Assembly (NCBI RefSeq): GCF_002920615.1
Contig: NZ_PQSU01000001.1
Coordinates: 372,001 to 436,000 of the forward strand
Direction of reading: 5' to 3'
Origin: Streptomyces sp. Ru62
GTDB lineage: Bacteria; Actinomycetota; Actinomycetes; Streptomycetales; Streptomycetaceae
Length of the DNA stretch: 64,000 nt
Shown in pieces: positions 40,875 through 49,199 of the stretch; position 1 is the first letter of the stretch, and every line of letters begins with the position of its first letter. The notes beneath the pieces are model-generated. The model had not been told where the DNA came from, did no database searches, and saw only the letters and a list, made by a program, of their open reading frames with translations. The translations under genes were made by a program, and so were the position numbers.

Positions 40875-41591
40875 GTGACGCGTCCGAGGGGCGGAGCGGC
40901 CATCGCCGTGGCGGTGCTGGTCGCCGTGACCGGCTGCACGGCCGAGCAGACCGAGGGGGCCTCCGGGCCCGCGAAACGCGGGGGCGGGGGCGCGGCACTG
41001 GCCGCCGTCGACTCGCTGACCGTCAAGGGGCGCGCGCCGAAGACCGGTTACTCCCGGGAGCGGTTCGGCACCGCCTGGGCGGACACCGACTCCAACTCCT
41101 GCGACACCCGCGACGACATCCTCAAACGCGACCTGAAGCAGGTGCGGTTCACCGGCGGCGGTTGCAAGGTCTCCTACGGGCTGCTGGACCCCGACCCCTA
41201 CTCCGGCAAGGACATCACCTACCGGCGCGGCCGCAGCCAGGTCGACATCGACCACGTCGTCGCCCTCTCCGACGCCTGGCAGAAGGGCGCCAAGTACTGG
41301 GACCCCAGCAAGCGCATAGCGCTGGCCAACGACCCTCTGAACCTCCTCGCGGTCGACGCGAGCACCAACCGCGGCAAGGGCGACGGCGACGCGGCCACCT
41401 GGCTGCCGCCCGAGAAGTCCTACCGGTGCGCCTATGTCGCCGCCCAGGTCGCGGTCAAGAAGAAGTACGGCCTGTGGGTCACCGCCGCCGAGCGGACCGC
41501 CATGAAGAAGGTCCTCACCGGCTGCCCGGACCAGAAGCTCCCCACCGGCGGCAACCCCACCAAGGCACCCGAGCGGTTCCGCGCCCGGTGA
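40875..41591 (+). CDS. Secreted HNH-endonuclease-like lipoprotein (GmrSD/DUF1524-type)
   Basis: A 238-residue protein. The N-terminus is a lipoprotein signal with hydrophobic AIAVAVLVAVTGC; the lipobox cysteine is followed by TAEQTEG. The mature part carries an HNH-like nuclease core: VDIDHVVALSDAW (D-H pair), LANDPLNLLAV, STNRGKGDGDAATW and KSYRCAYV. Four cysteines in the mature part may form disulfides. GTG at 40875 with GAGGGAGA upstream. An extracellular nuclease anchored to the membrane is likely; target unknown. Confidence 0.85.
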   Translation: MTRPRGGAAIAVAVLVAVTGCTAEQTEGASGPAKRGGGGAALAAVDSLTVKGRAPKTGYSRERFGTAWADTDSNSCDTRDDILKRDLKQVRFTGGGCKVSYGLLDPDPYSGKDITYRRGRSQVDIDHVVALSDAWQKGAKYWDPSKRIALANDPLNLLAVDASTNRGKGDGDAATWLPPEKSYRCAYVAAQVAVKKKYGLWVTAAERTAMKKVLTGCPDQKLPTGGNPTKAPERFRAR

Positions 41592-41667
41592 CCCGCACGG
41601 GCACCGGCCGCACCGCCGTCCCGCCGCCGGGCAATTCGCTGTCCCGCCCGGGGAGGCACCGCCTACC

Positions 41668-42420
41668 GTGACCGTCATGGACATCAAGGTGAGCAGCCTC
41701 GCCGAGCGGCCCGACCGGCTCCGCGCGGTGCTCGGCATGACCGACACCTGGCCCGAGTTCGTCACCCACGACCTGGTGGGCAACGCCCACTACGGCCGCA
41801 TCCCCACCGAACTGCCCGAGTACACCCTGTTCGCCGAGGACGCGGACGGCCAGGTCGTCGCCCACGCCCACAGCGTGCCGTTCGCCCTCGACCTGGACGG
41901 CCGGCGCACCCTGCCGGCCCGGGGCTGGGACCAGGTCCTGGTGTGGGCCTTCGCCGACCTGCGCCACGGCACCCGCCCGGACACCGTCAGCGCCATCGCG
42001 GTCACCATCGCCCCGCACGCCCAGGGCCGGGGCCTGTCGTCCGTCATGCTCTCGGCGATGCGCGACAACGCCCGCGCCCGCGGCTTCCGCGAGGTGGTCG
42101 CCCCCGTCCGCCCCAACGCCAAGCACCGCGAGCCGCACACCCCGATCGCCGAGTACGCCCACCGGGTCCGCCCCGACGGGCTGCCCGAGGACCCCTGGCT
42201 GCGCGTGCACGCCCGGGCCGGCGCCGCCATCGACTCCATCGCCCCGGCCTCCATGACCGTGACTGGCTCGCTGGAGGAGTGGCGCCGCTGGACCGGACTG
42301 CCCTTCGACACGGCGGGCGACGTCGAGGTGCCCGGCGCGCTGGTCCCGGTCCGCTGCGAACCGGAGCACGGGTACGCCGTCTACACCGAGCCCAACGTAT
42401 GGATGCGGCACCCGCTGTGA
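41668..42420 (+). CDS. GNAT-family N-acetyltransferase
   Basis: A 250-residue acetyltransferase. The acetyl-CoA-binding region is SAIAVTIAPHAQGRGLSSVMLSAMRDNARARGFREVVAPVRPN (Q-G-R-G loop). The remainder is larger than minimal GNATs, with a C-terminal part ending AVYTEPNVWMRHPL. GTG at 41668 follows GGGGAGG; the ATG at 41677 is an alternative. Substrate unknown. A 77-bp gap follows the HNH lipoprotein. Confidence 0.8.
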   Translation: MTVMDIKVSSLAERPDRLRAVLGMTDTWPEFVTHDLVGNAHYGRIPTELPEYTLFAEDADGQVVAHAHSVPFALDLDGRRTLPARGWDQVLVWAFADLRHGTRPDTVSAIAVTIAPHAQGRGLSSVMLSAMRDNARARGFREVVAPVRPNAKHREPHTPIAEYAHRVRPDGLPEDPWLRVHARAGAAIDSIAPASMTVTGSLEEWRRWTGLPFDTAGDVEVPGALVPVRCEPEHGYAVYTEPNVWMRHPL

Positions 42421-42456
42421 CCCCCGCGCCGGGCCCCGCCCGGCACGGGTGGCCCA

Positions 42457-42520
42457 GCGCGTCGGCTGTCACGGCGCGTCGGTTGTCACGGCGCGTCGGC
42501 CGTTACAGCGCGTCCAGGTC
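42457..42520. repeat. 17-bp tandem repeat at a gene end
   Basis: A unit of about 17 bp, GCGCGTCGGCTGTCACG, begins at 42457, 42474, 42491 and 42508 with small changes. The array runs over the stop codon of the minus-strand lipoprotein gene (stop at 42503-42505) and fills the gap after the GNAT gene. Confidence 0.75.
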
Positions 42521-43255
42521 GATGATCTCGCCCGCGGGCTTGCTCGCGGGGACCGGCTTGCCGTAGTCGAGGAACGACAGGTGCTCCGGCTCCTTCCCGC
42601 CGGACACGCTGTCGACCCGCAGCAGGTACGGCTTGCCCTCGGTCGCCACGTACGCCGTGTAGCTCTCCTTGCCGTCCTTCTCGTGCAGGGTGATCGCCGG
42701 GGTGCCGTCGACCCGCGTGGTCTTCCCGCGGCTGGTGCCGGCCGTGCCACCGCTGCTCATGTCGCCGAGGACCGAGTCCAGGTCGCAGAAGCTCGCGATG
42801 TCCTTGGCGTCCTGGCCCTTCACGGCCATCTTGGTCCACTTCCCGGCCAGCATGTCCACGGCCGCCTGCGTGTCCTCCTTGGACTCGCCCTCGCTCTGGG
42901 CGCGCAGGAAGGCCGCGTCGTACTTCATGTAGACGGTGCTGCCCGTCTTGATCAGCTCGGCCTTGCCCTGGCCGCCCATCCTCATCGTGCCGGCGCACTC
43001 GCCCTTGTGGTCGATCGCCATGTCGATCTCGATGACGCCCTTGCTCTCGTCGTCGGTGACCCGGCCCTTCAGCCGCACGGACGAGGCATCGGTGGTGGCC
43101 TTCAGCGCGCGGTCGGCGATCTGACCGCCGCTCAGCCCGGCGAACGGGCCCTTCGGCTTGCTGTCCGCCGAGTCCTGCCCCGGCTGGCAGCCGGTGGTGA
43201 GGGCCGCCGTGGCCGCGGCGGCGAGACAGAGGGCGGCGAGTGCGGTACGACGCAT
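42503..43255 (-). CDS. LppX-like secreted lipoprotein
   Basis: A 250-residue lipoprotein: signal ALAALCLAAAATAALTTGCQ with lipobox cysteine at about residue 23. The mature part begins with LSGGQIADRALKATTDASSVRLKGRV and continues as antiparallel-strand-like sequence (EIDMAIDHKGECAGTM, GSTVYMKYDAAFL), as in LppX/LprAFG-type lipid-binding lipoproteins. Function by similarity of pattern only. ATG at 43255 with AAGGAA upstream. The same-strand gene upstream encodes another secreted protein. Confidence 0.75.
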   Translation of the reverse strand: MRRTALAALCLAAAATAALTTGCQPGQDSADSKPKGPFAGLSGGQIADRALKATTDASSVRLKGRVTDDESKGVIEIDMAIDHKGECAGTMRMGGQGKAELIKTGSTVYMKYDAAFLRAQSEGESKEDTQAAVDMLAGKWTKMAVKGQDAKDIASFCDLDSVLGDMSSGGTAGTSRGKTTRVDGTPAITLHEKDGKESYTAYVATEGKPYLLRVDSVSGGKEPEHLSFLDYGKPVPASKPAGEIIDLDAL

Positions 43256-43367
43256 GACGGTTCCTTGCTGAGAGAAATGGGTGGTGAGCGGGGAGCCGTG
43301 GGGCTCCGTGGAGTGTGGTGGCGCGCCGGCGCGGGGTGTCGTAGCCCGCGCCGGGAGACCGGACGGG

Positions 43368-44069
43368 TCAGGCCTTCTTCCAGGTGCCGCAGTCGTTCGT
43401 CTTGAAGTAGGCGTCCGACGGGCTGATGGTGACGACGGCCGTACCGGTGACGTTGTTGTTGGCGATGATCGAGTCCAGCCCGTGGCCGGCGTCCTTCGTA
43501 CGCTCCCAGTAGCAGGAGTCGTCGGCGTTGCCGGTCGACCTGTAGGTACCCGGCGCGATGTCCGTACCGACCTTGAACATGCCCCCGTCGCCGTCCATCG
43601 AGGAGGCGGGCGTGCCCTTCGCCTTCGGGTCCACGGCCTCCCAGTCCTCGCAACCGCTGGACTTGAACAGCTTGTCGGTGGGCTTGACGGTCACGTAACT
43701 CGTGCCGCTGACGTTGTCGTTGGCGAGCAGGGAGTCCAGTTCGCCGGAGGCGTCCTTGGCACGCTCCCAGTAGCACATGCCGTCGTCGTTGCCGGTCGTC
43801 CGGTACGTCCCCGGCTTCACGTCGGTACCGACCTGGTACTCGCCGTCGCCCTCGAAGGCGGCCTTCCTCTCGGCGGACTTCGCGTCGGACTTCTCGGCAC
43901 CCCCCGAGTCCTTCGCGCCGCCGGGTTTGTGCCCGGCCGACGCCGAGGACCCCTTGTCGCCACCGCCGGAACCGCCGTCCTTGCCGTCGCCGCCCGCATT
44001 GGCGGACACGGCACCGATGACGACGAAGCCCACGACGGCACCGACCGCGACCTTGGCCTTCATGCCCAT
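43368..44069 (-). CDS. Secreted protein with two tandem copies of a Cys-containing domain
   Basis: A 233-residue protein. A hydrophobic signal (AVGAVVGFVVIGAVSANA) precedes a Gly/Lys/Ser-rich linker. Then two copies of a domain of about 70 residues follow (about 77-145 and 160-232). Each runs V-G-T-D-(V/I)-x-P-G-T-Y-R-(T/S)-T-G-N, then CYWER-(A/T)-KDA, then N-V-(S/T)-G-T and a closing Cys-x-x-W. The duplication is clear. One Cys pair per copy suggests a disulfide. Start at ATG 44069 with GGGGAGGGG; the second ATG is at 44063. Confidence 0.75.
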   Translation of the reverse strand: MGMKAKVAVGAVVGFVVIGAVSANAGGDGKDGGSGGGDKGSSASAGHKPGGAKDSGGAEKSDAKSAERKAAFEGDGEYQVGTDVKPGTYRTTGNDDGMCYWERAKDASGELDSLLANDNVSGTSYVTVKPTDKLFKSSGCEDWEAVDPKAKGTPASSMDGDGGMFKVGTDIAPGTYRSTGNADDSCYWERTKDAGHGLDSIIANNNVTGTAVVTISPSDAYFKTNDCGTWKKA

Positions 44070-44144
44070 GGCGAACCCCTCCCCACTACTGCGGCCTCCC
44101 CCTCCGGCGGCCGCTTGTTCGCTGGGTCAATAACAGCAGACCTT

Positions 44145-44196
44145 GTGAACCGAGTCAACACGGTTCACGGATCGGTGTTGGTTCACGCCGTGAACC
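44145..44196. promoter_or_regulatory. GTGAACC palindromes upstream of the methylase-like gene
   Basis: Two palindromes share the half-site GGTTCAC/GTGAACC: GTGAACCG-N8-CGGTTCAC (44145-44168) and the 17-bp perfect GGTTCACG-C-CGTGAACC (44180-44196). They lie in the 186-bp gap between the two-domain secreted protein and the methylase-like gene, 60-110 bp before its start. Likely operator for a dimeric regulator; none is adjacent apart from the HTH at the start of the methylase-like protein itself. Confidence 0.6.
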
Positions 44197-44255
44197 CCTG
44201 GATCTTGTGTACGTCGGTATGCTCGGTGCTCACATGGGACGAGGGGAGCGGGCCG

Positions 44256-46667
44256 GTGCAGGACAACGCGACAGAGGTGACCGCGGCCGGTATCGCGCGG
44301 CTGGCCGGAGTGGGCCGGGCCGCCGTCAGCAACTGGCGCCGTCGGCACGCCGACTTCCCGAAGCCGGTGGGCGGCACCGAGACCAGCCCGTCCTTCGCGC
44401 TCGCCGAGGTCGAGGCCTGGCTGCGCAAGCAGGGGAAACTCGCCGAGGTGCCGCTGCGCGAACGCGTCTGGCAACAACTCGCCGGGCACCCGGAAGGACC
44501 GCTGACGGCCCTGGTGCACACCGGTTGTGTGCTGCTGCTGATCCACGAGCGCCCCACCGTCTGGCTCGACGCGAGCGCGGGCTCCGACGCACGGCTGGCC
44601 GCGATCCTGTCCGGCGCGCTGGATCAGGTGCTGGTCCCGCGCTTCGGCGGACCGGTGGGGCGGGCGGGGCGCGGGGTGCGGGGTGCGGGTATGGGGCCGA
44701 CACCTGAGAGCGGTGGTGTGAACAGGGCTGCCGACGCCGGGGGTGTGAACGCCGGTGGCGACGCCGGGGCTGTGAACGAGGCCGCGCATGCTGGTGGTGT
44801 GAACGCGGGCGCTTGGGCTGAGGGTGTGAACACGGGTTTTGGCTCCTCCGCTGTGAACGCAGGTGCCGGGTCGTCCGGTGTGAACACCGGTGCCGGCTCT
44901 TCCGCTGTGAACGCGGGCGCCGGGGCGTCCCGTGTGAACGCGGGTGCCGGCTCCTCCGCTGTGAACGCCGCTGTCGGTGCCGCCGATGTGCATGCCGGTG
45001 CCGGGGCCCGCCCAGCAACTCCCGCCCCCCAAGCCACCACCCCAGCCCTCCGCACCCCCACCGGCCCCCAACTCCTCCTCTCCACCCCCCTCCTGCGCGG
45101 TGCCGCCGAACTGGCCGCCGAGACGGGGGCACGGCAGGCGTTCGAGTTCCTGCTGGGACGGCACCTGGACGCCAACCCCCGCCAGTACACGCTCACCCCG
45201 GCCGAACTCGCCGGTCTCATGGCCGACCTCGCCGGCCCGGCCCGTACCGTCCTCGACCCGGCCTGCGGCACCGGCGCACTGCTGCGTGCCGTGGCCGGCC
45301 GGCCCGACCAGGAGCTGTACGCCCAGGACAGCGCCCCCGAACTCGCCGCGATCAGCGCGCTGCGGCTCGCGCTGCACAGCCGGGCCACCGTGCGCGCCGC
45401 CGCCGGCGACACCCTGCGCGCCGACGCGCACCCCGGGCTGCGCGCCGACGTGGTCCTGTGCCATCCGCCGTTCAACGAGCGCAACTGGGGCCACGACGAA
45501 CTCGCCTACGACCCCCGCTGGGAGTACGGCTTCCCGGCCCGCACCGAGTCCGAACTGGCGTGGGTGCAACACGCGCTGGCCCGCCTGACCGACGGCGGCA
45601 CCGCCGTGCTGCTCATGCCGCCGGCCGCCGCCTCCCGCCGTTCCGGGCGCCGGATCCGCGCCGATCTGCTGCGCCGGGGCGCGCTGCGTGCCGTGGTGGC
45701 GCTGCCGGTCGGGGCGGCACCGCCGTACAACATCCCGCTGCACCTGTGGGTGCTGCGCCGGCCCGACCGGGCGCCGGCGACGCCCGAGGTGCTGCTCGTG
45801 GACACCGGGAGGTTCGCCGGGGAGGGGCGGGGCGGTCCGGACTGGGAGGCGGTACGGGAGGCCGTGACGGACGCGTGGGACGCCTTCACGCGCGCGGGGC
45901 GACTCGCGGAGCGCCCGGGGCTCGCCCGTTCCGTGCCGGTCATCGACCTCCTGGACGACGACGTGGACCTGGCTCCCGCCCGCCATCTGCCGCCCGCCGC
46001 GGTGGCGGACGGCGCGGAGCAGCTCACGCGGGTGCGTGAGCGCCTGGGCGCGACCCTGCGCCTGACCGCCGACCTCACCCCGCCCCCGGCCGACCCGTCG
46101 CCGGCCGCGCGCTGGCCGCTCACCACGATCGGTGAACTCGCGCGCGGGGGCGCGCTGGTGATGCGCACCGGCGGAAACGGCGGCCACGCGCGCGTGCCGG
46201 TGCTCACCGACCATGACGTGGTCGCCGGAACGGCGCCTTCGGGCACGCTTCCGGAGAGCGAGGAGGAGGCCGTACTGACCGAGCCGGGCGATGTCGTCGT
46301 ACCGGTGCTCGGCGGGGGATCGGTGGCGCGCGTGATCGACGAGGCGACCGGGGGCGCGGTGCTGGGGCGCAACCTCGTACTGCTGCGCCCGGACCGGACG
46401 GCGCTCGACCCGTGGTTCCTCGCCGGGTTCCTGCGGGGCACGGCCAACAACCGGCAGGCCAGCAGCTACGCCTCCACGGCGACCCGGCTGGACGTGCGCC
46501 GGCTCCAGTTGCCGCGGCTGCCGCTGGAGGAACAGCGGCGCTACGGCGACCGGTTCCGCGCGCTGGACGAGTTCGAGCGGGCGCTCAGGCACGCGAGCCG
46601 GCTCGGGGAACAGCTCGTGCGCGGGATGTACGACGGACTGACGGACGGCACGGTCGCACCCGGCTGA
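44256..46667 (+). CDS. N-6 adenine DNA methylase-like protein with N-terminal HTH
   Basis: An 803-residue protein. An AlpA/MerR-like HTH opens it (GIARLAGVGRAAVSNWRRRHADFPKPVGGT, residues about 10-40). A low-complexity linker of eleven 9-residue units (about 152-248) follows. The methylase core then shows motif I VLDPACGTGALLRA and motif IV as CHPPFNERNWG, where NPPF/Y is usual. The C-terminal region looks like a type I specificity (TRD-like) domain (ARGGALVMRTGG, VARVIDEATGGAVLGRNLVLLRPD, TATRLDVRRLQLPRLPLEEQ). GTG at 44256 with GAGGGGAG. No restriction subunit is adjacent. It may be a regulator or an inactive methylase. Confidence 0.8.
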   Translation: MQDNATEVTAAGIARLAGVGRAAVSNWRRRHADFPKPVGGTETSPSFALAEVEAWLRKQGKLAEVPLRERVWQQLAGHPEGPLTALVHTGCVLLLIHERPTVWLDASAGSDARLAAILSGALDQVLVPRFGGPVGRAGRGVRGAGMGPTPESGGVNRAADAGGVNAGGDAGAVNEAAHAGGVNAGAWAEGVNTGFGSSAVNAGAGSSGVNTGAGSSAVNAGAGASRVNAGAGSSAVNAAVGAADVHAGAGARPATPAPQATTPALRTPTGPQLLLSTPLLRGAAELAAETGARQAFEFLLGRHLDANPRQYTLTPAELAGLMADLAGPARTVLDPACGTGALLRAVAGRPDQELYAQDSAPELAAISALRLALHSRATVRAAAGDTLRADAHPGLRADVVLCHPPFNERNWGHDELAYDPRWEYGFPARTESELAWVQHALARLTDGGTAVLLMPPAAASRRSGRRIRADLLRRGALRAVVALPVGAAPPYNIPLHLWVLRRPDRAPATPEVLLVDTGRFAGEGRGGPDWEAVREAVTDAWDAFTRAGRLAERPGLARSVPVIDLLDDDVDLAPARHLPPAAVADGAEQLTRVRERLGATLRLTADLTPPPADPSPAARWPLTTIGELARGGALVMRTGGNGGHARVPVLTDHDVVAGTAPSGTLPESEEEAVLTEPGDVVVPVLGGGSVARVIDEATGGAVLGRNLVLLRPDRTALDPWFLAGFLRGTANNRQASSYASTATRLDVRRLQLPRLPLEEQRRYGDRFRALDEFERALRHASRLGEQLVRGMYDGLTDGTVAPG
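44718..44993 (+). repeat. 27-bp tandem repeat carrying GTGAAC, about eleven units
   Basis: GTGAAC occurs at 44718, 44745, 44772, 44799, 44826, 44853, 44880, 44907, 44934 and 44961, exactly 27 bp apart; an eleventh unit at 44988 has GTGCAT. The units encode nine-residue repeats with x-V-N-x (GGVNRAADA, SAVNAGAGS and so on). The hexamer equals the half-site of the upstream palindromes. Confidence 0.9.
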
Positions 46668-46854
46668 ACCCGGCCCGGACGAACGGGCCCGGCCGGACCG
46701 TGGGGCGACCGGACCGAGTGAAGTGATCAGTGCGACAACGGTTCGGTACAACCCGGGACCGGTTGTCCGTGTCGGCCTATACGCTCGGACTCCGACCGGG
46801 ACACCGTCCCGTCGGCGTCCGTCCCCATCGGTCCCACTCGGTCCAGGAGCAGTC

Positions 46855-47517
46855 ATGTACGGCCACGGCGCGGTGCCGCCTCCCCGCAGCGCGGGAAAGG
46901 TCATCTCCCTGCGCGTGATGTTCGCGGCGGCCGGGGCCCTCTCCTGCGGGCTGCTGTCGTGTCTGCCGTTGTTCCGGGTGGCCTTCGTGCGGGCCCGCTG
47001 GTCCGACTGGCTGACCGCGTGGCTGAGCCTGCCGCTGTCCATCACCGGGTTCGTGGTGGTCGGTGAACTGCCGGAAGAGGACTGGCGCAGCGACGTCGCC
47101 CTGGGCCTGCTCATGCTCCTCGGCGTGGCGTCCGCGGTGTACTACCTGGTGGTGGACATCCGGCTGCACCAGCGGGAGCGGTTCGCCGGGTTCGTCCCCG
47201 CGCACGCCGCCACCCACGCCCCGCCCGCCCCCGGCCCGTACGGCTTCGGGCACGCGGCGCCGCCGTACACGACGCCCGTGCCGGCCCCGCAGCACCCCGT
47301 ACCGCCCGCGCACCCCACGCCGGTACTCCAGCCGCACACCCGGATACCCGGGCCGCCGCACACGGGAGCCGTGCCCCCGGCGCCCGTGCCCCCGGCCGAG
47401 CCGGCCCAGCGCCCCGCGCCCGCCCGCATCGACCAGGTACGCGCCGAACTGGACGAACTCAGCGACTACCTGCGCCGGCAGGACGGACACGAGGGCCACG
47501 GCGAGGGCGGACGGTGA
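46855..47517 (+). CDS. Membrane protein with Pro-rich tail, kinase partner
   Basis: A 220-residue protein with three hydrophobic segments (VMFAAAGALSCGLLSCLPLFRVAF, LSLPLSITGFVVVGEL and VALGLLMLLGVASAVYYLVV) and a C-terminal tail of about 100 residues rich in Pro, Ala and His, ending in a short charged helix (RIDQVRAELDELSDYLRRQD). ATG at 46855 with CAGGAG upstream. Its stop overlaps the start of the Ser/Thr kinase gene (GTGA), so they are translationally coupled; it may be a substrate or anchor of the kinase (inference). Confidence 0.75.
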   Translation: MYGHGAVPPPRSAGKVISLRVMFAAAGALSCGLLSCLPLFRVAFVRARWSDWLTAWLSLPLSITGFVVVGELPEEDWRSDVALGLLMLLGVASAVYYLVVDIRLHQRERFAGFVPAHAATHAPPAPGPYGFGHAAPPYTTPVPAPQHPVPPAHPTPVLQPHTRIPGPPHTGAVPPAPVPPAEPAQRPAPARIDQVRAELDELSDYLRRQDGHEGHGEGGR

Positions 47518-49049
47518 CCGTGACGACAGGACGCATGGTCGCCGGCCGTTACGAACTGTCCACGCTCATCGGGCAGGGCGGCATGGGCCAGGTCTGGACG
47601 GCCTACGACCGCCGGCTCGACCGGCGCGTGGCGGTGAAGCTGCTGCGCCCGGACAAGGTGGCGGGCCAGGAGGCGGACGAGCTGCGCCGCCGGTTCGTGC
47701 GCGAGTGCCGGGTGACCGCGCAGGTGGACCATCCCGGTCTGGTGACGGTGCACGACGCGGGCAGCGAGGGCGAGGAGCTGTTCCTCGTCATGCAGTACGT
47801 CGACGGGGCCGACCTCTCCGACCACCTCGCCGAGCACGACCCGTACCCGTGGCAGTGGACGGTCGCGGTGGCCGCGCAACTGTGCGCCGTGCTGAGCGCC
47901 GTGCACGCCGTGCCGATCGTGCACCGCGACCTGAAGCCGCGCAATGTGATGGTGAAGCAGGACGGCACGGTCACCGTCCTCGACCTGGGCGTGGCGTCGG
48001 TGATGGACACCGACACCACCCGCCTCACGCACACCGGTTCCCCGATCGGCTCACCCGCCTACATGGCGCCGGAGCAGGCGATGGGCGGCGCGGTCGGCCC
48101 GTACACCGACCTGTACGCGCTCGGTGTGCTGATGCACGAACTGCTCAGCGGTGAGGTGCCGTTCGCCGGCTCCACGGCCCTGGGCGTGCTGCACCGGCAC
48201 CTGTACGAGCCGCCGCTGCCCGTGCGCCGGATCCGTCCCGAGGTCCCCGAGGCGCTCGAAACCCTGGTGCTGCGACTGCTCGCCAAGGACCCGCAGCACC
48301 GGCCGGCGTCCGCGCAGGAGGTGTACGAGGCCCTGGCGCTGCTCCTGCCCGCGCGCGGGACGCCCACGGGCGCGCCCCTGGACCCCACGCGTCCCTTCCT
48401 GCGCCCGCACGCCCCCTGGCCGGACCGCGCGCGGACCCCCGCGCCCCAGCCCACGCCCGTCGCACCGGCGCCGCCGGTGGCGGAGAAGCCCGATGTCGCC
48501 GCCGCCGTGGACGAGGTCAAGCGCCTGCTGGGCGAGGGCCGCATCACGCAGGCCGTGGACATCCTGGGCGCGATCCTGCCGGCCGCCGCCGAGCAGCACG
48601 GCGAGCACTCCCCGGTCGTACGGACCCTGCGCAAGCAGTACGCGGCCACGCTCATGGACGACGGCCAGTACCGGCGCGCGCTGCCCGAACTGCGCCGGCT
48701 CGCGGACGAACGCGCCGCCGAGGCCGGCCAGGCCGACCCGCAGTCGCTGCGCTACCGCTACGAGGCCGCGCAGTGCCTGGAGCAACTGGGCGAACCGGCG
48801 GCGGCGCTCGCCGAGTACCGGGCGCTGCTGCCGTACTACGAGAACCAGTACGTCTCCGGGGACCCGCAGCTCGCCCACGAGGTGCGCCGCCGCATCGGCC
48901 ATCTGCTGCTCGCCCTCGGCGACCGGCCGGCCGCCCACGACACGCTCGCGCGGCTCGTGCTGGACGTCGAGCGGCTGCACGGCCCCGGCCACCCGCTGGC
49001 CGTGGAGATCCGCCGCACCCTCCAGTGGCTGGGGCAGGTACGCGGGTAG
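47514..49049 (+). CDS. Serine/threonine protein kinase with C-terminal TPR-like region
   Basis: A 511-residue kinase without a transmembrane segment. G-loop IGQGGMGQVW is near residue 19, VAVKLLRP carries the ATP-binding lysine, HRDLKPRN is the catalytic loop, DLG stands where DFG is usual, and SPAYMAPEQ closes the activation segment. After a Pro-rich linker (about 290-325) comes a helical TPR-like repeat region (EVKRLLGEGRITQAVDIL, YRRALPELRRLADERA, CLEQLGEPAAALAEYRALL and others), suggesting protein scaffolding. GTG start overlaps the preceding stop. Confidence 0.92.
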   Translation: MTVTTGRMVAGRYELSTLIGQGGMGQVWTAYDRRLDRRVAVKLLRPDKVAGQEADELRRRFVRECRVTAQVDHPGLVTVHDAGSEGEELFLVMQYVDGADLSDHLAEHDPYPWQWTVAVAAQLCAVLSAVHAVPIVHRDLKPRNVMVKQDGTVTVLDLGVASVMDTDTTRLTHTGSPIGSPAYMAPEQAMGGAVGPYTDLYALGVLMHELLSGEVPFAGSTALGVLHRHLYEPPLPVRRIRPEVPEALETLVLRLLAKDPQHRPASAQEVYEALALLLPARGTPTGAPLDPTRPFLRPHAPWPDRARTPAPQPTPVAPAPPVAEKPDVAAAVDEVKRLLGEGRITQAVDILGAILPAAAEQHGEHSPVVRTLRKQYAATLMDDGQYRRALPELRRLADERAAEAGQADPQSLRYRYEAAQCLEQLGEPAAALAEYRALLPYYENQYVSGDPQLAHEVRRRIGHLLLALGDRPAAHDTLARLVLDVERLHGPGHPLAVEIRRTLQWLGQVRG

Positions 49050-49199
49050 CGGCGGGCGACTTTGCCGGTCCTGGGAGAATCTTGTGCACTCAAGGGGCCT
49101 GCGTTTCCCGGCGGCAGAACGCCGCTCGGTACGTCTCGCTTCGTTTTCGCCAGGCACGCACGCGCGGGATGCGACGTGCGACGAGCAGGGGTGGGGTTC

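Noticed and set aside
40875..41591. HNH lipoprotein as a restriction partner of the methylase-like gene
   Set aside because: It has a lipoprotein signal and should be outside the cell, and it is 2.7 kb away with unrelated genes between.
44718..44993. CRISPR array from the regular 27-bp repeats
   Set aside because: Units are contiguous without unique spacers, lie in frame in a coding sequence, and no cas genes are near.
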